From: Acidilutibacter cellobiosedens
Lineage (GTDB): Bacteria > Bacillota > Clostridia > Tissierellales > Acidilutibacteraceae
Length of the DNA: 64,000 nt
Assembly: GCF_004103715.1 (NCBI RefSeq)
Contig: NZ_CP035282.1
Span: 62,001-126,000 of the forward strand
Direction of reading: 5' to 3'
Made by a program: the position numbers and the translations under genes. Below the pieces are notes generated by a model. The model worked only from the letters and a program-made list of their open reading frames with translations, was not told where the DNA came from and ran no database searches. This document shows positions 1-8,562 of this stretch, in pieces (position 1 is the first letter of the stretch; every line of letters starts with the position of its first letter).

Positions 1-2
1 CT

Positions 3-875
3 GTTATGAAAAGCCCCATTGTGGATGCCAGCGTAGGCGCTGCCGCCTCCATCCGTATCGTCAACCCCAATAACATGGAGAAAGAGGATTTTATAAACGG
101 TGGTACGGCAACCGCTGAAATGCTGGATTTTCTATCGGAGTGCATCCGCTACGGCATTTCGGTGTGCATTGCGGGAGCCACCAGCAGCGGTAAGACCACC
201 GTGGCAGGCTGGCTGCTTACCACCATTCCCGATAACAAGCGCATTTTTACCATTGAAAACGGCAGCCGGGAGCTTTCCCTCATCCGGGAAAAGGACGGCA
301 GGGTCACCAATTCCGTAGTGCATACCCTCACCCGCAACAGCGAGAACGAGCTGTACCGTATTGAGCAGATTGACCTTGTGGACATCTCCCTGCGCTTCAA
401 CCCCGACATTATCGTGGTAGGCGAAATGCGTGGTGCGGAGGCCAATGCTGCACAGGAAGTAGCCCGCACCGGTGTGGCGGTGGTTACCACCATCCATTCC
501 AACTCCTGCGAATCCACCTACCGCCGTATGGTTTCCCTCTGCAAGCGAGCGGTGGATATGTCGGATGAAACCCTCATGGGCTATGTGACCGAGGCCTATC
601 CCATTATCGTGTTCTGCAAGCAGCTGGAAAATAAGCAAAGGCGGCTCATGGAAATTATGGAGTGCGAAATCCTGCCGGACAACAGCCGCCATTACCGCAC
701 CCTGTTCCGGTACGAGATTACCGAAAATCGCTATGAAAACAATCAGTTTTATATTACCGGACACCATGTAACGGTTAATCCCATATCCGACAGCCTGTGT
801 AAACGGCTGATAGAGAATGGTATGCCGCAGGAACGCATCAATCTTCTTAAGAAAGGGGGGCAAATATCCATATGA
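3..875 (+). CDS. CpaF/TadA-type secretion ATPase (5' truncated by window)
   Basis: C-terminal part of a hexameric type II/IV secretion ATPase of the CpaF/TadA/VirB11 family, which would power the pilus-like part of the conjugation machine at the cytoplasmic membrane. Counting from the first in-window Met (position 6), the Walker A loop GATSSGKTT is at residues 57-65 and the Asp/Glu-containing Walker B stretch DIIVVGEMRG at 134-143. Family members are about 400-450 residues and the frame is open to the window edge, so the N-terminal domain lies upstream. The stop overlaps the next start as ATGA, which indicates translational coupling with the TadB-like gene. Confidence 0.9.
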   Translation, partial: VMKSPIVDASVGAAASIRIVNPNNMEKEDFINGGTATAEMLDFLSECIRYGISVCIAGATSSGKTTVAGWLLTTIPDNKRIFTIENGSRELSLIREKDGRVTNSVVHTLTRNSENELYRIEQIDLVDISLRFNPDIIVVGEMRGAEANAAQEVARTGVAVVTTIHSNSCESTYRRMVSLCKRAVDMSDETLMGYVTEAYPIIVFCKQLENKQRRLMEIMECEILPDNSRHYRTLFRYEITENRYENNQFYITGHHVTVNPISDSLCKRLIENGMPQERINLLKKGGQISI

Positions 876-1801
876 CAACCATTCAACTGCTGGCCTGTAT
901 CGGTATGATTACAGGCTTTTTTCTACTCATCGGCCTAAAACCGATGGAATTCACCGATGGGTTGTTTTCCTTTCTCACCAGAGAAAAGAAATCTATCAAG
1001 GATGAGATCAAAGCGGCACAGCGCCGCCAAAAGCCGGGATTTCTGAAACAGCAAATTCATATGGCGCAGGAGGTGCTGGCCATGACCGGCAGGAGCAATC
1101 GCTTTTCTCTGATTTGCGCCTGCTCTTTGCTGCTTTTTGCCATCGGTGCCGCTATTGCCATTGTGATGGGCAACTTATTTCTGGCTCCGGTGATGGCGGC
1201 AGGCTTTATGATGCTGCCTTTTTGGTATGTGCAGCTCACCGCCAGCCATTTCAAAAAGGACATTGCTGCCGAGCTGGAAACAGCCTTGTCCATTGTCACC
1301 ACAGCCTACCTGAGAAGTGAGAATATCCTTACAGCAGTAGAGGAAAATCTCCACTACCTGAACCCGCCGGTGCATCAGGTGTTCAAGGACTTTGTCCTGC
1401 GGGTCAAGTTGATTGATCCCGATGTGTTGGAGGCCATCAGGGTGCTGCGCACCAAAATCGACAACGAAGTATTCCGGGAATGGTGCGATGCCCTATGTGA
1501 TTGCCAGCATGACCGCAGCTTGAAAAGCACCCTGACTCCCATCGTTTCAAAGCTCAGTGATATGCGGATTGTGAACGGCGAGCTGGAATATCTCGTATTT
1601 GAACCCCGCAAGGAATTTATCATCATGGTCATCTTTGTCATCGGCAATGTTCCCCTCATGTATCTCCTGAACAAAAGCTGGTACGACACGCTGATGCACA
1701 CCCCATTGGGGCAGATCATTCTGGCAATCAGCGCCGCTCTTATTTTTATCTCCACGGCCTGCGTGATCCGGCTTACCAAGCCCATAGAATACAGGAGGTG
1801 A
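872..1801 (+). CDS. TadB-like membrane protein (type II secretion F domain)
   Basis: A 309-residue membrane protein with an N-terminal segment (about 5-20), two central segments (about 80-120) and two C-terminal segments (about 248-300). The cytoplasmic region between them is of GspF/TadB type. By family knowledge such proteins form the inner-membrane platform on which a CpaF ATPase acts. It directly follows that ATPase with an ATGA overlap and precedes a second F-domain protein, which reproduces the tadA-tadB-tadC order. It is part of the transfer operon. The assignment rests on topology and context more than on a sharp motif. Confidence 0.75.
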   Translation: MTTIQLLACIGMITGFFLLIGLKPMEFTDGLFSFLTREKKSIKDEIKAAQRRQKPGFLKQQIHMAQEVLAMTGRSNRFSLICACSLLLFAIGAAIAIVMGNLFLAPVMAAGFMMLPFWYVQLTASHFKKDIAAELETALSIVTTAYLRSENILTAVEENLHYLNPPVHQVFKDFVLRVKLIDPDVLEAIRVLRTKIDNEVFREWCDALCDCQHDRSLKSTLTPIVSKLSDMRIVNGELEYLVFEPRKEFIIMVIFVIGNVPLMYLLNKSWYDTLMHTPLGQIILAISAALIFISTACVIRLTKPIEYRR

Positions 1802-1806
1802 TGGTG

Positions 1807-2676
1807 ATGGGATTACTTTTTTTATTTGGAATTACGTTGGCGGCAGGGCTGTTTTTTATTTTCTTGGATGTGCTGCACCTACCGTACCTCAGCACTGCTA
1901 AGGCTATGCTGAATACTACAAGATCAGAGAAAAAAGCAGCAAGGAGCTTGGAAACCTATCTCATGACTTGGGCGGTAAAGCTCTCTAAATATATCCGCAT
2001 GGACGAGTACCGCAAGCATCGGCTGAAAAATGTGCTGAAAGCCACCGGTATGAACATGGAGCCGGAGGCCTATCAGGCCTATGCGCTGGTGAAATCCGGT
2101 GTGATTCTGCTGCTGGCAATCCCGGCAGGATTAATCTTTCCCTTGCTGGTGCCGGTGGTGGTGTTCCTTGCGGTCATGGTGTACTTTAAGGAAACTAAAA
2201 AGGCAGACGAAAGGCTGTCCGCAAAGCGAGCCTCCGTGGAAAAGGAACTGCCCCGTTTTGTTGCCAACATCGAACAGGAGCTGAAAGCCTCCCGTGATGT
2301 GCTGGCCATCGTAGAGAACTACAAAAAAAACGCCGGAGAAGCCTTTGCCGGAGAGCTGACCGTGCTGGCAGCGGATATGCGTTCCTCCAGCTACGAGGCA
2401 GCCCTTACCCGGTTTGAGGCAAGACTCAATTCGCCCATGCTCTCGGACGTGGTGCGAGGCCTTATCGGTGTACTGCGTGGGGATGACAGCACGGTGTATT
2501 TTCAGATGCTGGCGCATGATTTCAAACAGCTGGAGCTGCAGCGCCTTAAAGGTGAAGCGCAGAAAATACCGCCCAAAATCCGTGTGTTTTCCTTTCTCAT
2601 GCTGATGTGCTTTCTCTTTACCTATCTGGCCATCATCGCCTATGAGATCATCAAATCCCTCGGCGGGATGTTTTAG
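1807..2676 (+). CDS. TadC-like membrane protein (type II secretion F domain)
   Basis: A roughly 290-residue membrane protein with one N-terminal segment, a hydrophobic pair near residues 95-130, a charged cytoplasmic region containing repeated helices (a run with KELPRFVANIEQELKASRD is typical of F domains), and a C-terminal segment pair ending in GGMF. It is the likely partner of the TadB-like protein in the pilus platform. Start choice: AGGAGG at 1793-1798 overlaps the previous stop, and ATG 1807 is 8 bases away. ATG 1801 and GTG 1798 are too close to the ribosome site. Confidence 0.75.
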   Translation: MGLLFLFGITLAAGLFFIFLDVLHLPYLSTAKAMLNTTRSEKKAARSLETYLMTWAVKLSKYIRMDEYRKHRLKNVLKATGMNMEPEAYQAYALVKSGVILLLAIPAGLIFPLLVPVVVFLAVMVYFKETKKADERLSAKRASVEKELPRFVANIEQELKASRDVLAIVENYKKNAGEAFAGELTVLAADMRSSSYEAALTRFEARLNSPMLSDVVRGLIGVLRGDDSTVYFQMLAHDFKQLELQRLKGEAQKIPPKIRVFSFLMLMCFLFTYLAIIAYEIIKSLGGMF

Positions 2677-2688
2677 GGAGGGGTGAGC

Positions 2689-3084
2689 ATGAAGAAGATC
2701 TTAAAATCCAAACGTGGCGAGGGATATATTGATGTGTGTGTTCTTGTCCTCTGCGCCATGCTGGTCATTGCACTGGCCGTGCAGGTGCTGCCGGTGTTCA
2801 TCGTTAAAAATCAGCTGGATACCTACGCCACCGAGCTGTGCCGGGAAGCGGAAATCTCCGGCAGGGTGGGCAGTGAAACCAGCCGTCGTGTAGCGGTTCT
2901 CACCGAGCAGACCGGGCTGAGTCCCCGGATTTCATGGTCAAAGACCGGCAATATCCAGCTGAACGAGGAAATCACCGTGACCTTGACCTTAGAGAAGAAC
3001 ATCGGACTGTTCGGCGGGTTTGGTTCGTTCCCCATTACCCTGCGCTCGGAAGCCTCCGGGAAAAGCGAGGTGTATCACAAATGA
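2689..3084 (+). CDS. DUF4320-like small membrane-anchored protein
   Basis: A protein of about 131 residues with a positively charged N-terminus (KKILKSKRGEGYID), one hydrophobic segment at about 17-38, and an extracytoplasmic domain. It resembles the DUF4320 family found in Firmicute conjugation operons. The RGEGYID-hydrophobic layout recalls TadE/prepilin-like pseudopilins, so a minor pilin role is plausible but inferred. A gggagg site precedes ATG 2689; GTG 2683 is the alternative. It ends with an ATGA overlap with the next gene. Confidence 0.6.
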   Translation: MKKILKSKRGEGYIDVCVLVLCAMLVIALAVQVLPVFIVKNQLDTYATELCREAEISGRVGSETSRRVAVLTEQTGLSPRISWSKTGNIQLNEEITVTLTLEKNIGLFGGFGSFPITLRSEASGKSEVYHK

Positions 3085-3626
3085 ACAAGCTAAAATACAT
3101 TCTCAGGGATAAGGCCGGGAACGGCTTCCCTTTGGTGGTAGCCATTACGCTGGCTCTTGTGATTATCCTGTGTGGCGTGATAGAGTATTTTCGGCTGAAT
3201 ATTATCGCCAGCGGTGTAAAAGAAGCCTTGGAGGATGCCATCATCGTGACGGTCAACGACAACTATGCCGATGTGTATCACGGCGTGCGGGAGGGCTACA
3301 GCGGCGGCTACCAGCCGGACGGCTCCTCTTTTTCCTATAGCGTGAACACCGGCGACATTTACGGCTACATGGACGGTGTCCTCGGCATGGAAGCTGTGGG
3401 CGACAGCCATGTGAAATATGCTGGGGATGCTTTGGAATACAAGCTCTCCCGTTTGGATGTCACCATCCGCAATGCGCCGCTGGCTCCGTCTTACCCAAAA
3501 AACGCACAGCGATTTGAAGCGGATGCGGTGATCTGGCTGGAGGTTCCCGTTTACTTTGGTGGCAAGGAGCTGGCTCCCATGAAAATCAAGCTCAAGGTTC
3601 AGGCGGGATATACCGAGGTGTTTTAA
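3081..3626 (+). CDS. Prepilin-like/TadE-like secreted protein
   Basis: A 181-residue protein with a short basic leader (MNKLKYILRDKAGNG), then FPLVVAITLALVIILCG. This is the class III/IV prepilin pattern: Gly followed by a hydrophobic helix. A Tyr/Gly-rich extracellular region follows. It starts at ATG 3081 inside the stop of the DUF4320 gene; longer upstream starts in the same frame would run through that gene. Its position after TadA/B/C-like genes supports a pilin or pseudopilin of the conjugation apparatus. No specific family beyond that is claimed. Confidence 0.6.
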   Translation: MNKLKYILRDKAGNGFPLVVAITLALVIILCGVIEYFRLNIIASGVKEALEDAIIVTVNDNYADVYHGVREGYSGGYQPDGSSFSYSVNTGDIYGYMDGVLGMEAVGDSHVKYAGDALEYKLSRLDVTIRNAPLAPSYPKNAQRFEADAVIWLEVPVYFGGKELAPMKIKLKVQAGYTEVF

Positions 3627-3720
3627 CTGTTCAGGAAAGTATCTGGACTTCTGAGAAAAATTATAGTATGGTGTGTCATACACAAAGATAATATTCACAC
3701 TGCCAAAGGAGGTTTTCAAT

Positions 3721-4257
3721 ATGAATGATAAAATAAAAAGAAGGCTTACCATTGCAGGCGCTTCGCTTATCGGCCTTGCGCTTGTGATTGCCATCGGGAT
3801 GCAGTTTACCAAGGAACCCGTGAGGCCGGATGCTTCTTCACAGGAGCCGGTCAGCTCTTCGGATGTAGCTCCTGATATACAGAATAACACAGAGAAAAAA
3901 GAGGTGGTCGTTTCTCCGCAGCCCACACCGGAGCCGGAAAGCTCGGAAATGCTGCCGCCCCAAACCGATCTACCGGAGCAGAAGCTCCAATCCGATCCGG
4001 TAAAGCCGGAAGCTCCCGCAAAACCTGAGCTGCCAAAGGATGCGGATACCACCAACCCGTCCAAGCCGCCAGAATACAAGCCGGAGGATACGGAAAAGAA
4101 ACCGGCTTCATCCGAAAGCAAGCCGCAGGGTGGTGAAACAAAGGATGGTAAAATTTATGTGCCTGGATTCGGATGGATCGATGATGTTGGTGAGGGGCAA
4201 GGTTCGACTGCAGATGATATGTATGAAAACGGTAATAAGATCGGGGAAATGAATTAG
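3721..4257 (+). CDS. Membrane-anchored Pro/Glu-rich protein of transfer operon
   Basis: A 178-residue protein with one N-terminal membrane segment (about 9-28, after MNDKIKRRLTIAG) and a long low-complexity tail rich in Pro, Glu, Lys and Ser. The tail ends in a short conserved-looking block (KIYVPGFGWIDDVGEGQG). It resembles small proteins annotated as DUF6550 in Firmicute conjugative elements, but that name is from memory. Probably an extracytoplasmic spacer or wall-spanning component. AAAGGAGG about 7 bases before ATG 3721 fixes the start. A 94-base gap separates it from the pilin-like gene. Confidence 0.55.
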   Translation: MNDKIKRRLTIAGASLIGLALVIAIGMQFTKEPVRPDASSQEPVSSSDVAPDIQNNTEKKEVVVSPQPTPEPESSEMLPPQTDLPEQKLQSDPVKPEAPAKPELPKDADTTNPSKPPEYKPEDTEKKPASSESKPQGGETKDGKIYVPGFGWIDDVGEGQGSTADDMYENGNKIGEMN

Positions 4258-4279
4258 ATATAAAATAATTCAAAGGATT

Positions 4280-4304
4280 GCACAGCAGAAATGCTGTGCT
4301 TTTT
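4280..4304 (+). terminator. Hairpin plus T-run before secreted-protein gene
   Basis: GCACAGCA (4280-4287), loop GAAA, TGCTGTGC (4292-4299), then a T-run. This is a textbook intrinsic terminator, yet it lies inside the operon just before the AAAGGAGG site at 4312, so it may act as an attenuator. Confidence 0.7.
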
Positions 4305-4325
4305 CTTTTGCAAAGGAGGCGCTGT

Positions 4326-6059
4326 ATGAAACGAATATTTAGTATTTTGCTTGTACTTGCCCTACTGTGTTCCTCCCTGTATGCTGTACCGGCTTATGCG
4401 GTCGGGGATGGAAATGTGGACGGAGGTGGCGGTGGCATGGGCGATGGTACCAGCACCAATTCATGGACTCCGGGAAATGAGGGTGTGCGGGTAACGGTGG
4501 TTAGGGCAAGTGATCATGCTTCTGTTACAACACCTATAGATCTAACAAATAAAAAACCTACTAATATTAGGCTACACTTTGGTAAAGTCAGTAAACTTTC
4601 ATATTCAAGGGGTTCTTCATTAAGTCCAAGCGGCCAGAGTTACTCTTTTCTTAATCCTGCACAATCGTTGCCTCGCATCATTAGCACCAATGGCAGCAAC
4701 AACATTGCCGCCATTAAAAGCTATTTTACTGATGAACAGGTCATTCGTTCTATTTCGGGTCTTGTAGGAATGGACTTTGATACCTTAATCAGCGGCGAGT
4801 ACAAGCTACTTTTGGAACCCATCGCCTATTACAAATTTGAGGGTGTTATGATTGCCACCACGGCTACGGAAGCCGCCATGTATGACGAACAGGTAAACGG
4901 CCTTCTGAGAAAGAGAATGGTATCTCTTTCCCATAAAAATCTGCCCCTTGCCATGTTTTTGGAGGTGGCGGATCTTAGCTACCCGGCATGGTCAGGAAGC
5001 CGGAGCAAAGCTGCATCCAATGCGGATATTAAGGCGGCTCTCGGCCTTGGTATCGTGCGATTTAAGGATATGCCCGGCGAGTCGCCGGAGGTTTCCGTGT
5101 ATGATTACGAATATCGGGTCAATACCGAGGTTATCACGGCAATCACAGTTAGCGGCGGTCAAAGCGATCCGGATCACCCGGTATCCGCTATCTTTTATGT
5201 GAATGGTAGAAGCTACCGGGTTAGCAATATCTATTATCCCGATGGTGACAGCCAGCTGGCGTGGATACGATGGACAACGCCAAGCACCCCGCAGCAGACG
5301 ACGATCACAGTTTCTGTGTCTGGAGGCGGCAGCTCCAGCAAGGCGACAATTAATATAAATATCGTTGACCTTGATAAGAATCTGCCACCTAATCCCGTGG
5401 CAGATGATCGCAATGATAGCTTTAGAAAGTCCGCTGTTCCAAACAATCCGCAGCAGACTTCTGCCAGCTGGACGGTCTGGCGCCCTTGGTGGCAGGAGCA
5501 TTGGGTATGGCACAGTGACTGGAACTGGTATAGCGATGGTGATGGCAGCGGTCATTGGGAGGATGACGGTGAATGGGTCGATGAGGGCTGGTGGGAGTTT
5601 GACCTTGACCGGTATCAGGCCAGCCTTTCGGCAAGCATGGCAATCCAGCCGGATGACAAAAGCCCCACCGCAAGCGGCAAAACCATGAAATCCGGCTACG
5701 GCATCAATCAGACGGTTTCTACCAGAGTCAGCACTAACCAGTCCTCGGCGGTAACCGGGGCGCAGAATGCGGTGACCTACTTCCCGGAATTCGGGTATCA
5801 AACCTACTGGAGGCTGCTGGAACGCATGAGTTCCGGCTACAATTCCCGGTTTGAGTTTCAGAAGAATCCCTACAGCACCTACAACCGCAGAACTCATTTT
5901 TCACCGATTTGGTTTCCGGATGGAAAATATGAGCCGTACACATGGCTGATTGATTGCTGGTCACCCGCTGGGATGCTTTCAATAAACCTCACGGACAGCG
6001 TAACCATCCGAGATAATTTGTGGAGCGACTGGCACATTGCGCCTCAGAAACCCAATTAA
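4326..6059 (+). CDS. Secreted protein with tryptophan-rich segment
   Basis: A 577-residue protein not recognised as a named family. A clear signal peptide is present (MKRIFSILLVLALLCSSLYA, cleavage near AYA), followed by a Gly-rich stretch and a long beta-type extracellular region. Around residues 380-425 a short segment carries 12 tryptophans among Asp, Gly and His. The C-terminus (WSDWHIAPQKPN) is also aromatic. It is likely exported to the cell surface as part of the mating machinery or an adhesin; this is inferred from signal peptide and operon position. Start: AAAGGAGG upstream of ATG 4326. Confidence 0.65.
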   Translation: MKRIFSILLVLALLCSSLYAVPAYAVGDGNVDGGGGGMGDGTSTNSWTPGNEGVRVTVVRASDHASVTTPIDLTNKKPTNIRLHFGKVSKLSYSRGSSLSPSGQSYSFLNPAQSLPRIISTNGSNNIAAIKSYFTDEQVIRSISGLVGMDFDTLISGEYKLLLEPIAYYKFEGVMIATTATEAAMYDEQVNGLLRKRMVSLSHKNLPLAMFLEVADLSYPAWSGSRSKAASNADIKAALGLGIVRFKDMPGESPEVSVYDYEYRVNTEVITAITVSGGQSDPDHPVSAIFYVNGRSYRVSNIYYPDGDSQLAWIRWTTPSTPQQTTITVSVSGGGSSSKATININIVDLDKNLPPNPVADDRNDSFRKSAVPNNPQQTSASWTVWRPWWQEHWVWHSDWNWYSDGDGSGHWEDDGEWVDEGWWEFDLDRYQASLSASMAIQPDDKSPTASGKTMKSGYGINQTVSTRVSTNQSSAVTGAQNAVTYFPEFGYQTYWRLLERMSSGYNSRFEFQKNPYSTYNRRTHFSPIWFPDGKYEPYTWLIDCWSPAGMLSINLTDSVTIRDNLWSDWHIAPQKPN

Positions 6060-6073
6060 AAACAGAGAAAAAA

Positions 6074-6106
6074 CAAGGCCGCAGCGAACCGAAAGCTGCG
6101 GCCTTG
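6074..6106. repeat. Perfect 12-bp inverted repeat (intra-operon hairpin)
   Basis: CAAGGCCGCAGC (6074-6085) and GCTGCGGCCTTG (6095-6106) around a 9-base loop. There is no T-run after it, so it may be an mRNA-stabilising or processing stem, or a weak terminator. It lies 15 bases after the stop of the secreted-protein gene and just before the ribosome site of the DUF3852 gene. Confidence 0.75.
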
Positions 6107-6141
6107 CCATTCTCAACCCTATGAAGAAAGGTGGAAAGTCA

Positions 6142-6480
6142 ATGAAATCGAATCGAATTGCAATGCTTCTGTGCGTGGTTCTGCTTCTGTGTCTGATGTT
6201 TGGCACAACAGCATATGCAGCGGGAACCGGTGATGTAGCCGGGGCGATTGAGGGAACGTGGAATACCGCTTCCCAGCAGATTAAAACCGTGGTTAATAAG
6301 GTAGTATTCCCCGCCATCGACCTGATTCTGGCGGTGTTTTTCTTTGCCAAATTGGGCACCGCTTATTTTGATTATCGCAAGCACGGTCAATTTGAATGGG
6401 CGGCTCCGGCAATCCTGTTCGCCTGCCTGGTGTTTACACTGACGGCTCCATTATATATCTGGCAAGTGCTGGGGATGTAA
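6142..6480 (+). CDS. DUF3852-like, VirB2/TrbC-size pilin candidate
   Basis: A 112-residue protein with a signal peptide (hydrophobic 7-24, AYAAGTG), a short loop and two further hydrophobic segments (about 48-66 and 85-108). The size and topology are those of VirB2/TrbC conjugative pilins, and the sequence resembles the DUF3852 family of Firmicute transfer operons. It lies two coding genes before VirB6/TrbL, where VirB2/VirB3 genes are often found. Start ATG 6142 has a GAAAGGTGG site about 7 bases upstream; the in-frame ATG further upstream lacks one. Confidence 0.65.
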   Translation: MKSNRIAMLLCVVLLLCLMFGTTAYAAGTGDVAGAIEGTWNTASQQIKTVVNKVVFPAIDLILAVFFFAKLGTAYFDYRKHGQFEWAAPAILFACLVFTLTAPLYIWQVLGM

Positions 6481-6496
6481 CTGTAAAAGTAAATAT

Positions 6497-6667
6497 TTAT
6501 TCCTCCGGTTTATCTGTCAGGCGCAGTGGTGTCTCGTCTGCATCCATATATATTCTCTCACACTCCTGCTGGGCAGTGCGCATTATACAAGCGGCCTGAG
6601 AGATAAGCTTCTCGGCATCGGTTACTGCATTAAACATTTTATAATAGAGTTTTTTGTAATCAGCCAC
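6497..6667 (-). CDS. Small antisense-encoded protein, 56 aa
   Basis: A 56-residue acidic, probably helical protein (VADYKKLYYKMFNAVTDAEK at its start) encoded against the transfer operon between the pilin candidate and VirB6. An AAAGGAGG site stands about 7 bases before GTG 6667, which argues for real translation. A longer same-frame extension reaches upstream but has no ribosome site. I do not recognise its function; small proteins of this type occur widely in Firmicute mobile DNA. The opposite strand suggests separate regulation. Confidence 0.55.
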   Translation of the reverse strand: MADYKKLYYKMFNAVTDAEKLISQAACIMRTAQQECERIYMDADETPLRLTDKPEE

Positions 6668-6814
6668 ACAAGTACCTCCTTTAACATTATTTCGGCGGCC
6701 TCCGTTGTGTGGTATTAAAGCTCTGAAAAAGCGGATTGTCAAGTCATAAATCAGAGAACAAAAACCAGCCAGTGCTTGGGAGGTAGCGGAGGTTATGAAA
6801 GAGGTGAAATTCAA

Positions 6815-7717
6815 ATGTTCATATGGGATTTTGTCGCCGACACTGTCCTCGGTCAGATTGTGGATTGGATCTACGGTCAGATTGTGGGCTTCCTCGGCGA
6901 CTTTTTTATGCAGATGGGAAACATGGGAGCCGACCTGTTCGAAATGAGCTGGGTACAGTCTATCGTATTGTTCTTTTCCTATCTGGCGTGGGCGTTATAC
7001 GGTGTCGGTCTTGTGGTGGCGGTCTTTGAATGTGGAATCGAATATCAATCCGGCAGAGGCAGTATCAAGGATACCGCCCTCAACGCCATCAAGGGATTTA
7101 TGGCTGTGGGGCTGTTCACTACGGTACCAGTGGAACTGTATAAGCTGTCGGTGTCTTTGCAAGGCAGCTTCACTGCCGGGATTACCGGCCTTGGAACCGA
7201 CTTCGGCACGGTAGCCCAAGGCATCATCGCTTCCCTGCAGGATGCGGGAAATTTAGAGCAGGCCATGACCAGCAACGTGTTCGGCGGCCTGAAAGCGATC
7301 ACCAGTCCCATCATGATGATCTTTATATTAATCCTCATGGGCTATGCGGTCATTAAGGTATTCTTTGCCAACCTGAAGCGAGGCGGTATCCTGCTCATTC
7401 AGATTGCCGTGGGGAGCCTGTATATGTTCGGTGTTCCCCGTGGATATATTGACGGCTTTGTGTCGTGGAGCAAGCAGGTCATCGGCCTGTGCCTTACGGC
7501 ATTTCTACAGGCAACGGTGCTGATTGCCGGACTCATGGTGGTAAAAGACAATGCTCTGCTGGGTCTTGGACTGATGCTGGCTGCCGGTGAAATTCCCCGC
7601 ATTGCCGGTCAGTTCGGATTGGATACCTCAACCAAAGCCAACCTCATGAGTACCATGTATGCGGCGCAGACCGCAGTGAATATGACTAAAACAGTAGTAC
7701 AGGCGGTGGCAAAATGA
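6815..7717 (+). CDS. VirB6/TrbL-family conjugal transfer membrane protein
   Basis: A 300-residue polytopic protein with five or more hydrophobic segments and the Gly/Ala-rich membrane sequence typical of VirB6/TrbL channel components. The N-terminus MFIWDFVADTVLGQIVDWI and the C-terminal AQTAVNMTKTVVQAVAK helix match TrbL-type proteins of Firmicute elements. By family knowledge it forms part of the inner-membrane complex for DNA transfer. A GAGGTG site precedes ATG 6815. It ends with an ATGA overlap with the next gene. Confidence 0.75.
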   Translation: MFIWDFVADTVLGQIVDWIYGQIVGFLGDFFMQMGNMGADLFEMSWVQSIVLFFSYLAWALYGVGLVVAVFECGIEYQSGRGSIKDTALNAIKGFMAVGLFTTVPVELYKLSVSLQGSFTAGITGLGTDFGTVAQGIIASLQDAGNLEQAMTSNVFGGLKAITSPIMMIFILILMGYAVIKVFFANLKRGGILLIQIAVGSLYMFGVPRGYIDGFVSWSKQVIGLCLTAFLQATVLIAGLMVVKDNALLGLGLMLAAGEIPRIAGQFGLDTSTKANLMSTMYAAQTAVNMTKTVVQAVAK

Positions 7718-8280
7718 ACGAGAATAAACTGGTCTATATCTGTTCGCCATACGCTGGTGATGTGCAAAATAATGTCGAATTTGCTAAGGCAGCCTGCCGC
7801 TATGCGATGAAGCAGAATTATACACCAGTAGCTGTGCATCTTCTGTATCCACAGTTTTTGGACGATAACGATCCTGTGCAGAGAGCTACAGGACTCTCAA
7901 TGGGGCATCGTGTGCTGGAGGCCTGTGATGAGCTGTGGCTCTGCGGCAGTCGGATTTCCACCGGTATGGCGATGGAGCTTAAGGAAGCACAAAAGCTGGG
8001 TATTTCCGTCCGGGAAATATCCGCAGAACAAATCCAAGGAGGTATTTCGATGAATAAAAAATATGGAGTATGGGCGATGCGCAGCGCCGGTTCGGTGTGC
8101 GGAGCCGCCCAAAGCTGGTGTAAGCACGGTGGCAAGCCTATCGAGTTTGATACGATGGAACAGGCCGAAAGCTACGCCAAGCAGCTGAACGAATCCTGTT
8201 ATTCCCCCAATGTGAATTATGCCGCAAAAGAAATGGAACCGGAGCTGAATCAAGGCTCCGGTTTTTCCATACGGATGTAA
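7714..8280 (+). CDS. Nucleoside 2-deoxyribosyltransferase-like (DUF4406/DUF7768) fusion
   Basis: Residues 1-108 match the small Rossmann-like DUF4406/DUF7768 group related to nucleoside 2-deoxyribosyltransferases: YICSPYAGDVQNNVE at the start, LLYPQFLDDNDP, and ACDELWLCGSRISTGMAMEL. Members could act on nucleosides or nucleotides; the role in an element is unknown. Residues 113-188 form a second small domain that starts at an internal Met (8050) preceded by an excellent AAGGAGG site, so it may also be made separately. Translationally coupled to the VirB6 gene by ATGA. Confidence 0.7.
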   Translation: MNENKLVYICSPYAGDVQNNVEFAKAACRYAMKQNYTPVAVHLLYPQFLDDNDPVQRATGLSMGHRVLEACDELWLCGSRISTGMAMELKEAQKLGISVREISAEQIQGGISMNKKYGVWAMRSAGSVCGAAQSWCKHGGKPIEFDTMEQAESYAKQLNESCYSPNVNYAAKEMEPELNQGSGFSIRM

Positions 8281-8292
8281 AGGAGGAGGCCT

Positions 8293-8562
8293 ATGTATAT
8301 CTACCCCGACCACTTAAGGGCAAAGGCGACTTTATGGCTGTGGCAGCTGCGGGATATCGGCATCATCGGTGTGGCGCTGCTTCTCTCTGTGCTTGCGCTT
8401 TCTCAGCTGGGTTTTGTGCCTCCCATCGTGCTGACCGCTGTTTATGCCTTTTTAACTATCCGCTTTGAGGACACAAGCATTCTGGATTTTATCCGGTATG
8501 CCTGTGCTTTTTTTATTACTAAGCAGCAATTCTATGAATGGAGGTATACATCCAATGCGTAG
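8293..8562 (+). CDS. Small VirB3/PrgI-size membrane protein
   Basis: An 89-residue protein with two adjoining hydrophobic segments (about 22-40 and 44-60) and hydrophilic ends. VirB3 and PrgI proteins in T4SS operons have this size and topology and usually sit just before VirB4. Here VirB4 follows after one conserved gene and a cargo insertion. AGGAGGAGG precedes ATG 8293. It overlaps the next gene by 8 bases. The family assignment is by topology and position only. Confidence 0.6.
   Translation: MYIYPDHLRAKATLWLWQLRDIGIIGVALLLSVLALSQLGFVPPIVLTAVYAFLTIRFEDTSILDFIRYACAFFITKQQFYEWRYTSNA

Noticed and set aside
3090-4121. 343-codon minus-strand open frame opposite the pilin-like and Pro/Glu-rich genes
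   Set aside because: It is the complement of well-supported plus-strand genes; its Ser/Gly-rich part is the mirror of the low-complexity Pro/Glu tail.
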